DNA of 64,000 nucleotides from Clostridia bacterium. GTDB taxonomy: Bacteria > Bacillota > Clostridia > Oscillospirales > Acutalibacteraceae. The notes under the pieces were generated by a model. The model made no database searches and was not told the origin of the DNA. It worked only from the letters and a program-made list of their open reading frames with translations. This document shows positions 8,447 to 17,470 of the stretch, piece by piece; positions within the stretch are counted from its first letter, which is position 1, and every line of letters starts with the position of its first letter. Position numbers and translations under genes: made by a program. The DNA is taken from assembly GCA_017397845.1 (NCBI GenBank), contig JAFQHU010000008.1:124001-188000 (forward strand). Direction: 5' to 3'.

Positions 8447-8475
8447 TTGACTAAAGGGAAAGATTGCTTTATACT
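8447..8475 (+). promoter_or_regulatory. Promoter for glycerophosphodiesterase/HAD genes
   Basis: TTGACT (8447-8452), 17-base spacer, TATACT (8470-8475), 35 bases before the start codon at 8511. Confidence 0.7.
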
Positions 8476-8510
8476 TATAATGTATATTTATATATAAAGA
8501 GGAATTGCTG

Positions 8511-9356
8511 ATGAAAACTATCGCTGAAAAAGCAAAAGAAAATATTATTGTCGTTGCTCACCGGGGTGCCTGCGGCGGCAATATACCCTGCAATACTCTC
8601 GCTTCTTATGAAATTGCCCTTAAGCAGGGGGCGGATATGATAGAGGCGGATGTGAGTGTGAGCGGTGACGGAAAGCTTTATCTTTTTCATCCGTTGAAAG
8701 AGCTTGCGCATTTCGGTAAGCCTTTTTACTTCGGTGCCCTGCCTCTGAGCGTAATCAAAAAACAGCACTATGTTAATTATGACCGAACAAAAACACAGTT
8801 TACTGTAGCGGACTTTGATGAATTTCTCGACACTTTCAAAGACCGGTGTTACATAAATATCGATAAATTTTGGTCCGCTCCCGAAAAGATATATAAAGCC
8901 ATAAAGGCTCACGGTATGACGGAGCAGTGTTTGGTTAAAAGTAAGCCCTCCAAAAAGGTTTTTGACCTTTTGGAAAATCTTGCCCCAGATTTGCCTTTTA
9001 TTCCCATAGTCGAGGAAAACCATACCTGTCACGAAGAGCTGATGAAAAGAAAAATCAACTATATCGGTGCGGAAGTTATTTTTAAAGAGGATACCTCTTA
9101 TCTCGCATCGGAGCAGTTCGTGAATAAAATGCATTCTGACGGAAAGCTTCTTTGGGTAAATGCCATAATTTACGATTACCGCAAACAGCTTGCGGGCGGT
9201 CACAGCGATGACAGTGCCCTCACGGTGAGTGAAGAATACGGATGGGGCTGGCTTGCGGATAAAGACTTTGACTTTATTCAGACCGATTGGACCGGAATGC
9301 TCATAGAATATTTGAAAAAAACAGGCAGATATTTCAGGGAGGGAGAAGTAAAATGA
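8511..9356 (+). CDS. Glycerophosphodiester phosphodiesterase family protein
   Basis: 281 residues from the ATG at 8511, chosen because AGAGGA lies seven bases upstream; a TTG two codons earlier is less likely. TIM-barrel GDPD family, hydrolysing glycerophosphodiesters to glycerol-3-phosphate and an alcohol. Seen: AHRGACGGNIPCNTLAS with the catalytic HRG near residues 17-19, EADVSVSGDGKLYLFHP with the metal Glu/Asp pair and second catalytic His near 47-61. The usual HD after the second His is HP here. No signal peptide, so cytosolic. The stop overlaps the HAD gene start (ATGA), so the two are co-translated. A second, membrane-anchored GDPD occurs at 42745. Confidence 0.85.
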   Translation: MKTIAEKAKENIIVVAHRGACGGNIPCNTLASYEIALKQGADMIEADVSVSGDGKLYLFHPLKELAHFGKPFYFGALPLSVIKKQHYVNYDRTKTQFTVADFDEFLDTFKDRCYINIDKFWSAPEKIYKAIKAHGMTEQCLVKSKPSKKVFDLLENLAPDLPFIPIVEENHTCHEELMKRKINYIGAEVIFKEDTSYLASEQFVNKMHSDGKLLWVNAIIYDYRKQLAGGHSDDSALTVSEEYGWGWLADKDFDFIQTDWTGMLIEYLKKTGRYFREGEVK

Positions 9357-9913
9357 AAAACAAATTAGTTATATTTGACTGCTTCGGTGTAATTTTTGAT
9401 GAAATAGCACCTCCTTTTTTCAGAAGGCATTTCGATGAAGAAACAGCGAAAACATTAAAGGATAAATACTTTATTCCTGCCGATTTGGGAGAGATAACCC
9501 GTGAAGAGCTTTTTGACCGTATGTCGGCGGAGTTGGGAATGAAAAAAGAGGATATACTCAGTGAATGGGACGAGCTTATTCATCTGAGACCCTATATGGT
9601 AAAGGAAATAGAAAAAATCCGTGAAAAGGCTGATGTGGCACTTCTTTCAAATGCACCGCTCGGTTTTGTGGAAAAGCTTTTTGAGGAAAACGGTATAACA
9701 CATCTTTTTGATAAAATGTTTATTTCCTGCAATCTGAAAATGGCAAAGCCTGACCCGAAAATTTATCTTCACTGCGTTTCCTCCTTCGGTAAGGTTTATG
9801 ATGAAATTTATATGGTGGATGATAGCCTTACGAATGTGGAAAAGCTCGGAGAACTCGGTATCATCGGTGTACATTTTAAAAACGCCGAAAGCTTATGTGA
9901 GATTAAACTCTGA
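9353..9913 (+). CDS. HAD-superfamily hydrolase, subfamily IA-like
   Basis: 186 residues, starting at the ATG that overlaps the upstream stop; GGGAGAAG in the upstream gene serves as SD. Motif I is VIFDCFGVIFDE (about 4-15), with nucleophile Asp but Phe instead of Asp at +2. Motif II ALLSNAP lies near 99-105, the lysine region KMAKPDPKIY near 129-138, and the MVDDSLTNV motif IV near 155-163. Cytosolic. Given its coupling to a glycerophosphodiesterase it may act on glycerol-3-phosphate or a related ester, but the missing +2 acid is more usual in dehalogenase-type or YihX-like members, so activity is uncertain. Confidence 0.8.
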   Translation: MKNKLVIFDCFGVIFDEIAPPFFRRHFDEETAKTLKDKYFIPADLGEITREELFDRMSAELGMKKEDILSEWDELIHLRPYMVKEIEKIREKADVALLSNAPLGFVEKLFEENGITHLFDKMFISCNLKMAKPDPKIYLHCVSSFGKVYDEIYMVDDSLTNVEKLGELGIIGVHFKNAESLCEIKL

Positions 9914-9960
9914 TGCTGACAGATAAATATATACGAATCAATAACGCTGAAAAGGAGCGA

Positions 9961-12900
9961 ATGAAAATGGAAAACAATAAAAACTTTGCAATTACAAAGC
10001 TTACGGCTGTGTTTATGGCCGTCATTATGGTGCTTTCTGCGGGTATTACTCCTGTACTTGCCGCAGAAGAAGGTGATGTCGGATATGTCGCCGCCATAGG
10101 TGATACTCTATATGAATCTTTACAAGCCGCCGTAGATGCCGCTGAGGGAGAAACAATTATTACTCTTAATGCCGATGCAAACGGTGACGGTATTTTCGTA
10201 ACGGGCGACAAAAACATCACCCTTGACTTCGGCGGACATACATACACCGTTGACGGTGAGCTTGTGGGCTCAAGCGGTACAAAAAGTCAGGCTATGCATC
10301 TGGAAAAGGGTGCAAAGGTAACCTTAAAAAACGGTACGCTTAAAGCCGGCGGTGAGGTAAGAATGCTCGTGCAGAATTACTGTGACCTTACCCTTGACAG
10401 CTTCAGCCTCGACACAAACGGCAAAAAGATTTACGCTCTCTCAAATAACTGCGGTGATACTCTCATTACGGGTGAAAGCAACATCACAAGCGATGCCGCC
10501 GCCTTTGACCTTTGGTATAATCTGCAGGGCGGATATCCCGAAGGAGTGACCGTAACCTTCGATGAAAACTTTACAGGTACAGTTATCGGTAACATCGAAT
10601 ACGGTGCCTACGGTTATGCAGAAAATTGGACAGAAAAAACAGCACTCGTTATAAAGGGCGGTACATTTGAGGGCGAATTTGTCAGCTCTACCACAGCTTT
10701 TGAATCAGATCTTGATGACGCAAATATCACCCTTTACGGCGGTGTCTTTGCCGATGAAAAGGCAGCTTCTTTCTGTGCTGAATGTTATACTGCCGTGGCA
10801 GAGAACGGAAAATATAAGATAGTTCCCATCGTTTCCGATGATAAGGGAAATACTTTTGCCACTCTTCAGCAGGCAGTTAATGCCGCTGAAGGAGAAACAA
10901 TTATTACTCTTAATACCGATGCAAACGGCGACGGTATTTTCGTAACGGGCGACAAAAACATCACCCTTGACTTCGGCGGACATACATATACCGTTGACGG
11001 TGAGCTTGTGGGCTCAAGCGGTACAAAAAGCCAGGCCATGCATTTGGAAAAGGGTGCCGCAGTAACGCTCAGAAACGGTACGCTGAAAGCCGGCGGTGAG
11101 GTAAGAATGCTTGTGCAAAATTACTGTGACCTTACCCTCGACAGCTTCAGTCTCGATACAAACGGCAAAAAGATTTATGCTCTCTCAAATAACTGCGGTG
11201 ATACTCTCATTACGGGTGAAAGCAACATCACAAGCGGTGCCGCCGCCTTTGACCTTTGGTATAATCTGCAGGGCGGATATCACGAAGGAGTGACCGTAAC
11301 CTTCGATGAAAACTTTACAGGTACAGTTATCGGTAACATCGAATACGGTGCCTACGGTTATGCAGAAAATTGGACAGAAAAAACAGCGCTCGTTATAAAG
11401 GGCGGTACATTTGAGGGCGAATTTGTCAGCTCTACCACAGCCTTTGAATCAGATCTTGATGACGCAAATATCACCCTTTACGGCGGTGTATTTGCCGATG
11501 AAAAGGCAGCTTCTTTCTGTGCTGAACACTATAAGGCAGTGGAAGAAGGCGAAAAGTACAAAGTAGTTCACAAAAATTATATTGTCTCTTCAACCGACGG
11601 CAAAGAATACGAAACCTTACAGGAAGCCGTTAATGCCGCAGAGGGACAAACAACTCTTACACTTAAAACTAATGCAAACGGTGACGGTATTTTCGTAACG
11701 GGTGACAAAAACATCACCTTTGACTTCGGCGGACATACATATACCGTTGACGGTGAGCTTGTGGGCTCAAGCGGTACAAAAAGTCAGGCCATGCATTTGG
11801 AAAAGGGTGCCGCAGTAACGCTCAGAAACGGTACGCTGAAAGCCGGCGGTGAGGTAAGAATGCTCGTGCAAAATTACTGTGACCTTACCCTTGACAGCTT
11901 CAGTCTCGATACAAACGGCAAAAAGATTTATGCACTTTCAAATAACTGCGGTGATACGCTCATCACGGGTGAAAGCAACATCACAAGCGGTGCCGCTGCC
12001 TTTGACCTTTGGTATAATCTGCAGGGCGGATATCCCGAAGGAGTGACCGCAACCTTCGACGAAAATTATACGGGTACCGTAATCGGTGACATCGAATACG
12101 GTGCAGACAGGGAAACAGATAATTGGACAGAAAAGACTGTGCTCATAATAAAGGGAGGTACCTTTAAGGGCAAAATCAAAAATTTGGAAGAAAGCACTCT
12201 CTATGCGGGGGATATGAATATCACTCTTTACGGAGGTTCTTTCGTTAATCCCGTTAATCTTTGGTGCGCCGAAGGAAGCGAGCATGTAACATTTGAAGAC
12301 GGAACCTACGGCCCCTGTTTCCATGATTTTACGGAAAAAATCACAGATAAGGCTCATTTTTGTGCAAAGGCTGACTGCGAAAGAGGTAATGTTTATTATT
12401 ATGACTGCAGTAAGTGTGCCAAAATCGGCGAAGCCACCTTTGATGACGGTGAAAAAACAGGACACAGCTTCAGCTCATATATTTATAATGACGATGCTAC
12501 CTGCATAAAGGACGGCACGGCAACTGCTTTTTGTGACAGAGAAAACTGTAACGGCACGGACACTATCGTTTTTGAGGGCAGCGCAAAGCACGGATGGAGC
12601 GAATGGACAGTAACCAAAAATGCCACCTGCACAGTTAAAGGTGAAGAAGAAAGAATCTGTGTTGTTTGCGGAGAAACAGAAAAAAGAGCTTTTGAAGCGG
12701 GGCATACCTACAGTAATATCTTTGTAACCGATGTACAGCCTCAGTGCGGCAAAACAGGCAGTAAATCACGTCACTGTATTTACTGCGATGCCAAAACAGA
12801 CATTACGCCCATTCCCGCCAAAGTCCATGTAAATAAGGTTACCGTGACTCCATCCTCTCTCAAAGGACCCGGTTATATCACCACCACATGTACTCTCTGC

Positions 12901-13434
12901 GGAAAGTCATCTTCAGTAAAAATTTACAGAATAAAGACCGTAAAGCTTTCAAAGACAGCCTATACCTACACCGGAAAAGCTTTTAAGCCGGAGGTTACCG
13001 TAAAGGATTACAAAGGAAAGGTGCTCGTAAAGGGTAAGGATTACACCGTTAAATATACCAATAACAAAGCAATCGGTAAGGGTAAGGCCATAATAACCTT
13101 TAAAGGTAACTATTCAGGTACAAAGACTCTCACCTTCAGCATAAGCCCTGCAAAGGTAAGCTCTCTTAAGCTTACGGCAAAAAACGATGCTATGGCACTT
13201 TCATGGAAGACAGTTAAGGGAGCTGACGGTTATCAGATTATAAGCTCAACATCAAAAAATTTCAAAAAGAACAAAAAGACCCTTTATATTAAAAAACAGA
13301 GCACAAAAAAGACGACTCTTAAAAAGCTTAAGAGCGGTAAGAAGTATTACGTTAAAATCAGAGCATACAAAAAGGTAAACGGAAAAAATGTTTTCGGCGC
13401 ATACAGCAGCATAAAAAATGCTAAGGTTAAATAA
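9961..13434 (+). CDS. Large secreted surface protein with three near-identical repeats
   Basis: About 1157 residues. AGGAG lies at 9953-9957; the ATG at 9967 has better spacing than 9961, and either gives the same signal peptide (cut near PVLA-AE). Residues about 40-770 are three repeats of 248-251 residues. Each opens with YESLQAAVDAAEGETI-like sequence, then a beta-strand-rich pattern (DFGGHTYTVDG, LTLDSFSLDTNGKKIYALSN, AFDLWYNLQGGY) suggestive of a right-handed beta-helix. About 775-970 holds CxxC modules of the ATCxxxG...CxxCG...GHxY type. About 985-1157 is a Lys-rich Ig-like plus fibronectin III-like tail (TAYTYTGKAFKPEVTV; ALSWKTVKGADGYQI). There is no LPXTG motif. A role in adhesion or glycan binding is plausible but unproven. 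It lies between a HAD gene and a beta-mannosidase. Confidence 0.85.
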   Translation: MKMENNKNFAITKLTAVFMAVIMVLSAGITPVLAAEEGDVGYVAAIGDTLYESLQAAVDAAEGETIITLNADANGDGIFVTGDKNITLDFGGHTYTVDGELVGSSGTKSQAMHLEKGAKVTLKNGTLKAGGEVRMLVQNYCDLTLDSFSLDTNGKKIYALSNNCGDTLITGESNITSDAAAFDLWYNLQGGYPEGVTVTFDENFTGTVIGNIEYGAYGYAENWTEKTALVIKGGTFEGEFVSSTTAFESDLDDANITLYGGVFADEKAASFCAECYTAVAENGKYKIVPIVSDDKGNTFATLQQAVNAAEGETIITLNTDANGDGIFVTGDKNITLDFGGHTYTVDGELVGSSGTKSQAMHLEKGAAVTLRNGTLKAGGEVRMLVQNYCDLTLDSFSLDTNGKKIYALSNNCGDTLITGESNITSGAAAFDLWYNLQGGYHEGVTVTFDENFTGTVIGNIEYGAYGYAENWTEKTALVIKGGTFEGEFVSSTTAFESDLDDANITLYGGVFADEKAASFCAEHYKAVEEGEKYKVVHKNYIVSSTDGKEYETLQEAVNAAEGQTTLTLKTNANGDGIFVTGDKNITFDFGGHTYTVDGELVGSSGTKSQAMHLEKGAAVTLRNGTLKAGGEVRMLVQNYCDLTLDSFSLDTNGKKIYALSNNCGDTLITGESNITSGAAAFDLWYNLQGGYPEGVTATFDENYTGTVIGDIEYGADRETDNWTEKTVLIIKGGTFKGKIKNLEESTLYAGDMNITLYGGSFVNPVNLWCAEGSEHVTFEDGTYGPCFHDFTEKITDKAHFCAKADCERGNVYYYDCSKCAKIGEATFDDGEKTGHSFSSYIYNDDATCIKDGTATAFCDRENCNGTDTIVFEGSAKHGWSEWTVTKNATCTVKGEEERICVVCGETEKRAFEAGHTYSNIFVTDVQPQCGKTGSKSRHCIYCDAKTDITPIPAKVHVNKVTVTPSSLKGPGYITTTCTLCGKSSSVKIYRIKTVKLSKTAYTYTGKAFKPEVTVKDYKGKVLVKGKDYTVKYTNNKAIGKGKAIITFKGNYSGTKTLTFSISPAKVSSLKLTAKNDAMALSWKTVKGADGYQIISSTSKNFKKNKKTLYIKKQSTKKTTLKKLKSGKKYYVKIRAYKKVNGKNVFGAYSSIKNAKVK
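10090..12280 (+). repeat. Three tandem ~750-bp in-frame repeats
   Basis: Units begin near 10090, 10834 and 11587; equivalent codons are offset by 744 and then 753 bases. Long runs are identical at the DNA level, including synonymous positions, with scattered changes; the third unit diverges near its end (after about 12050). This indicates recent duplication or gene conversion. Confidence 0.93.
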
Positions 13435-13453
13435 TTTTTTATCGAGGAGAAAA

Positions 13454-15994
13454 ATGATGTATAAATCACTTAACGGACAATGGCTTTTCAGAGAAAAAGG
13501 TAAAGATAAGTGGCTGGATGCAATTGTTCCCGGATGCAACTATCTGGATCTTATAAGAAATGAAATTATTCCCGATCCCTTTTACGGCCTCAATGAAAAG
13601 GATTGCGAATTTGTGGGTCATCTTGATTGGGAATATGCGAAAAGCTTTATTCTCTCAGAAGAGGAAATGCAGTATGATGAAATCTGTCTTGACTGCAAAA
13701 TGCTTGACACGCTTTGCCATATTTATGTTAACGGCAAAGAGGTGGCATATACTGAGAATTGCCATATCGGATACAGCTTTAAGATAAAAGAATATCTCAG
13801 ATCCGGAAAAAATGAACTTAAAATGCTCTTTCTTTCTCCTGTGAAATATGTGGAGAATATCGCTAAAAAGAATGTGGTTCCTCCTAACTCAAACGGTATG
13901 AACGGTATAGTTTTTGTCCGTAAGCCTCAGTGCCATTTCGGCTGGGATTGGGGTCCTGTGCTTGTACCCTCAGGTGTCAGCGGTAATATCGGACTGGAGT
14001 TTATAAAAAAGGCAAAGGTGAAGCATCTCGGTGTTACGCAGACACATTCTGACGGTAAGGTAACCGTAGGCTTTGACTGTGAGGCGGAGCTGTACGGCAG
14101 AGACGTGGAATGTGCCGTAACTTTCACACATCCCGACGGCATAACAGAAACACGTGAGGGCTTCAAGGGTGAGTTTACGGTAGAAAAGCCGGAGTTATGG
14201 TGGACAAAGGAGCTTTCAGGTAAGGACACACAGCCTCTTTACATAGTCAAAGCAGAACTGATTTATGAGGGCGAAGCGGTTTCCACGGCTGAAAAAAGGA
14301 TAGGTTTGCGAACTGTGGTTTTGGACCGCAGCAGAGACGAATACGGTACAAATTTCCGCTTTATCCTTAATGGTGTACCCATGTTCGCAAAAGGTGCCAA
14401 CTGGATTCCCGCGGATTCCTTTATTAACCGTTTCGATGAAAAAGCACTGAGAATGTATATTGATACTGCTCTTTTCTCAAATTTCAATCTTATACGTATA
14501 TGGGGCGGCGGTTTTTACGAAAGTGACGAAATGTATGACCTTTGCGACGAAAAGGGTATTTTGCTGTGGCAGGATTTTATGTTTGCCTGTCAGCCTTATC
14601 CTTTCTTTAAATCTGATTTTCTTGCCAACGTAAAAAATGAAATAGAATATAACGTAAAAAGACTTTCTCATCACGCATCTCTCGCTTTATGGAGCGGTAA
14701 CAACGAAATAGAAACCATGTCAGGCGGATGGATGCATTTGAGAGAATACATAAAATGGACGGAAAAGTTCTTTTATAACATTCTTCCCGAAGAGATAAGA
14801 AAGTACGACAGTACAACTCCGTTTATTCCCGGTTCACCCTGCGGCACAGAGTATAACAAGGGAATAAATTCCGATAATGTGGGTGATACACATCTTTGGA
14901 GCGTATGGCACGGTCTTGCCCCCATGAAGGAATACCGTCGCCGCATGACACGTTTTTGCAGTGAATTCGGATTTGAAAGTCTTCCCGACATAAAAACTGT
15001 TGCAGCCTTTGCTGAAAAAAAGGACTATGCTTTGGAAAGCGAGGTTATGAAAAGTCATCAGAAATGCGGTTCGGGAAACGCAAAGATGTTTTATTATATC
15101 CGCACGCGGTTCAGAATTCCTCAGAATTTTGAAGATTATGTCTATCTTTCGCAGATAACACAGCTTAACTGTATCGAGGATGCTACCGAGCATTGGCGCA
15201 GAAACAAAGGAAGATGCAACGGAGCTCTTTATTGGCAATTTAATGATTGTTGGCCTGTATGCTCATGGTCAAGTATAGACTATTACGGTAATTATAAGGC
15301 GTTACAGTACGGTGCCAGACATTTTAACCGTCCTCTTACGGTATCTTTTGAGGATAAAGGAAATGATCTGAATGCATATATTATAAATGACTGCCGTGAG
15401 GATAAGAACGTTAAAGTGCGTCTTTCAATTTTCGATTTCGAAAAAGGTATCGTTTCTTCCGATGAAAGAGTGCTTACCGTTAAAGCTCTCACAAATGAAA
15501 AGGTTTTCAGAAAGGATCTTTTTATTCTCCGTAAGGCCTACGATATAAAAAGGACAGGTCTTCTTCTTTCTCTTATAGAGGACGGAGCGGAGACGGTGAG
15601 AAGAGTTTTCCTTTTTGATGAAGAAAAAAATCTCGATATACCGAAAGCCGTAATAAAGGCAGAAAAAAATATCATCGGTAATAAGGTGGAAATTACTCTT
15701 ACAGCTGATAAGTATGCACGTCTTGTAAGACTTGAAAGTGCGAGTGCCGGTAATTTTTCTGATAACTGCTTTGACCTTTTGCCCGGTGAAACGAAAACAG
15801 TTTCAATCGCTGTTGGTGAGGATATTTCGGCACAGGCTCTTACGGAAAGCATCCGTGTGATTTCACTTGCAGATATTCCGACCCGCAAAATGACCTTTGA
15901 GGAAAAAATAATGATGGTTAAAATGGCCGTTTCACCGATGAATATCGGTAATGCTGTTTTTCACAGACAAAGACCGAAGGATGTGGAAGTATGA
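13454..15994 (+). CDS. Beta-mannosidase-like glycoside hydrolase, GH2
   Basis: About 846 residues. The start is ATG 13454 or 13457, both behind GAGGAG (13444-13449); an upstream in-frame start has no SD. GH2 enzyme cleaving terminal beta-mannose from mannans or N-glycan-derived oligosaccharides. Seen: N-terminal sugar-binding beta-domain (SLNGQWLFREKG; GLNEKDCEFVGHLDWEY), then the beta-mannosidase signature IRIWGGGFYESDEMYDLCDE, ILLWQDFMFACQPYP, the acid/base WSGNNE (E418) and nucleophile SEFGF (E504). No signal peptide, so intracellular: it would act on imported oligosaccharides. The stop overlaps the next gene's start (ATGA). No transporter gene is beside it. Confidence 0.93.
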   Translation: MMYKSLNGQWLFREKGKDKWLDAIVPGCNYLDLIRNEIIPDPFYGLNEKDCEFVGHLDWEYAKSFILSEEEMQYDEICLDCKMLDTLCHIYVNGKEVAYTENCHIGYSFKIKEYLRSGKNELKMLFLSPVKYVENIAKKNVVPPNSNGMNGIVFVRKPQCHFGWDWGPVLVPSGVSGNIGLEFIKKAKVKHLGVTQTHSDGKVTVGFDCEAELYGRDVECAVTFTHPDGITETREGFKGEFTVEKPELWWTKELSGKDTQPLYIVKAELIYEGEAVSTAEKRIGLRTVVLDRSRDEYGTNFRFILNGVPMFAKGANWIPADSFINRFDEKALRMYIDTALFSNFNLIRIWGGGFYESDEMYDLCDEKGILLWQDFMFACQPYPFFKSDFLANVKNEIEYNVKRLSHHASLALWSGNNEIETMSGGWMHLREYIKWTEKFFYNILPEEIRKYDSTTPFIPGSPCGTEYNKGINSDNVGDTHLWSVWHGLAPMKEYRRRMTRFCSEFGFESLPDIKTVAAFAEKKDYALESEVMKSHQKCGSGNAKMFYYIRTRFRIPQNFEDYVYLSQITQLNCIEDATEHWRRNKGRCNGALYWQFNDCWPVCSWSSIDYYGNYKALQYGARHFNRPLTVSFEDKGNDLNAYIINDCREDKNVKVRLSIFDFEKGIVSSDERVLTVKALTNEKVFRKDLFILRKAYDIKRTGLLLSLIEDGAETVRRVFLFDEEKNLDIPKAVIKAEKNIIGNKVEITLTADKYARLVRLESASAGNFSDNCFDLLPGETKTVSIAVGEDISAQALTESIRVISLADIPTRKMTFEEKIMMVKMAVSPMNIGNAVFHRQRPKDVEV

Positions 15995-16947
15995 AAAAGA
16001 TAATTAAAAAAACTTTGATAGGTGCATCCGTGGCGGGAGTTACCGCTTACGGTCTTGTTACCGCTGCAAATGAAGCACTCTTTAACCGTAACATTACATT
16101 TTCGCCTGAGTTCAATCAGAAAATGTCGGGCTGTGATAACAGTCATTTAGGTGAATTTTTAGAGAATAATCTTAAGTGGTTGGAGGAGTACGGCTATGAA
16201 AGACATTTCATGGTGTCAGATAAGGGATACAGGCTTACTGCTTATCTTGTCAGACCCGAAAAAGAAAGCGATGTTTTCGTTTTCGGTGCTCACGGCTACA
16301 GAAGCAGCGGAAAAAGAGAGTTTTCAAAATTTGTACAGTATTATATAGAAAAGGGTTATAATGTTTTTATTCCGGATCATGTGGCTTCGGGTGAAAGCGA
16401 GGGTACATGGTGTACCTTCGGTTATAATGAAAGAGAAGACTGTATGAAGTGGCTTTCATATCTTACGGAAGTTTTCGGTAAGGATATAAAGATTATCCTT
16501 CACGGTGTTTCGATGGGCTGTGCCACGGTATGCATGATGAGCGGGAGAGACGATTTGCCCGAAAACGTGAAATTTACCGTGGCTGACTGTGGCTTTACCC
16601 GTGCTGAGGACTTCTTTAATTGGAAAATACAAAAGCTTGGCATAAAGTGCAGTAAAGCTATTACCAAAGGTGTATTCTATGCAGGTAAAATTAACCATGG
16701 CTTTGATCTTTTCGATGTTTCACCCATCGACAGCGTAAAAAAAGCTAAGGTTCCGATGATTTTTGTTCACGGTGAAAGGGATGCTCTCGTTCCTGCATTT
16801 ATGTGCACAGAGCTTTATGAGGCCTGCGGCAGTGAGATGAAGGAAATTCTCCTCGTTCCCGAGGCTGACCACGCACAGGCATTCATTTACGGCAGAAAAG
16901 AGTATGCGGAGATAATTGACAGGTTTGCGGAAGAATTGATAGGTTAA
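15991..16947 (+). CDS. Membrane-anchored alpha/beta hydrolase
   Basis: 318 residues, translationally coupled to the beta-mannosidase by a four-base overlap. A basic N-terminus and hydrophobic stretch (about 8-28) suggest a signal anchor. The alpha/beta-hydrolase catalytic triad is visible: Ser174 in HGVSMG, Asp264 in GERDALVP and His294 in EADHAQAF; the oxyanion-hole HGYRSSG lies at 101-107. Proteins of this type are annotated as S9-like peptidases, esterases or lysophospholipases. The coupling suggests deacylation of glycans (for example acetylated mannan), but the substrate is inferred from context only. A bidirectional terminator follows. Confidence 0.82.
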   Translation: MKKIIKKTLIGASVAGVTAYGLVTAANEALFNRNITFSPEFNQKMSGCDNSHLGEFLENNLKWLEEYGYERHFMVSDKGYRLTAYLVRPEKESDVFVFGAHGYRSSGKREFSKFVQYYIEKGYNVFIPDHVASGESEGTWCTFGYNEREDCMKWLSYLTEVFGKDIKIILHGVSMGCATVCMMSGRDDLPENVKFTVADCGFTRAEDFFNWKIQKLGIKCSKAITKGVFYAGKINHGFDLFDVSPIDSVKKAKVPMIFVHGERDALVPAFMCTELYEACGSEMKEILLVPEADHAQAFIYGRKEYAEIIDRFAEELIG

Positions 16948-16962
16948 TAAAAAGCATAAAAC

Positions 16963-16995
16963 AAAAAGACAGATTTCATTTTGAAGTCTGTCTTT
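16963..16995. terminator. Bidirectional terminator between convergent genes
   Basis: AAAAGACAGATTT pairs with AAGTCTGTCTTTT around a CATTTTG loop. It can serve the plus-strand hydrolase and the minus-strand XRE gene. Confidence 0.8.
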
Positions 16996-17014
16996 TATCA
17001 TTATAAAGTATAGT

Positions 17015-17344
17015 TCAGTTGTTATATCTTATTATCATCTGAATAATTTCCGCAAGCTCATCTTTTTTATCTTCGGGCACGGAATCAAGCATAGCATTTA
17101 AGTTATCGTCGGCTGAATCAGCCTCCGTGCCGAAAATAATACTGTCAGCGGAAACACACAGGGCACCACAAAGTTTTTTTAAGGTTGAAACGGTCATACC
17201 TTTTTTCCCCGTTTCGATATCTGCTAAAAACTGTGTGGATATATTAGCTTTTTCGGCGAGCTTTTCACGGGATAATTTCTGAAAGGACCTTATCCGACGG
17301 ATTCGCTGACCGATAATTATGTTATCATTATTCAATAGAAACAC
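17015..17344 (-). CDS. XRE-family transcriptional regulator
   Basis: 109 residues with a Cro/C1-type helix-turn-helix at about 11-66: RIRRIRSFQKLSREKLAEKA, then NISTQFLADIETGKKGMTVSTL, then KLCGALCVSADSIIFG. The C-terminal 40 residues are acidic and helical (EDKKDELAEIIQMI), as in small XRE proteins that dimerise. The start is uncertain: GTG at 17344 has an SD too close, TTG at 17335 a more normal distance. It is divergent from the BspA-like gene at 17471, sharing a short intergenic region with AGTATAC-type repeats, so it may regulate itself and that gene. Confidence 0.85.
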   Translation of the reverse strand: MFLLNNDNIIIGQRIRRIRSFQKLSREKLAEKANISTQFLADIETGKKGMTVSTLKKLCGALCVSADSIIFGTEADSADDNLNAMLDSVPEDKKDELAEIIQMIIRYNN

Positions 17345-17352
17345 ATCCTTTA

Positions 17353-17456
17353 GTAATAGTATACATAAAACTAATGCAGTTAAAATAATCTATTGATATT
17401 GACAAATAATAACTATTGATGTATACTGAATATACCATTAGTATATTTTAAAGAAA
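17353..17456 (+). promoter_or_regulatory. Divergent promoter region with repeated AT-rich operator-like motifs
   Basis: A near-perfect plus-strand promoter TTGACA (17399-17404), 17-base spacer, TATACT (17422-17427) drives the LRR gene. Around it recur related motifs: AGTAATAGTATACAT (17352-17366), TATTGATGTATAC (17413-17425) and CCATTAGTATA (17436-17446). Their symmetry around the promoter and the adjacent XRE gene suggest operators; this is inference. Confidence 0.55.
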
Positions 17457-17470
17457 GAAGGATGGATTTT

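Noticed and set aside
8475..9203. 242-codon minus-strand frame opposite the GDPD gene
   Set aside because: Shadow of a gene with clear catalytic motifs and its own promoter.
10090..12280. Regular repeats considered as a CRISPR array
   Set aside because: Units are about 750 bases, in frame and coding; no short repeat-spacer pattern and no cas genes.
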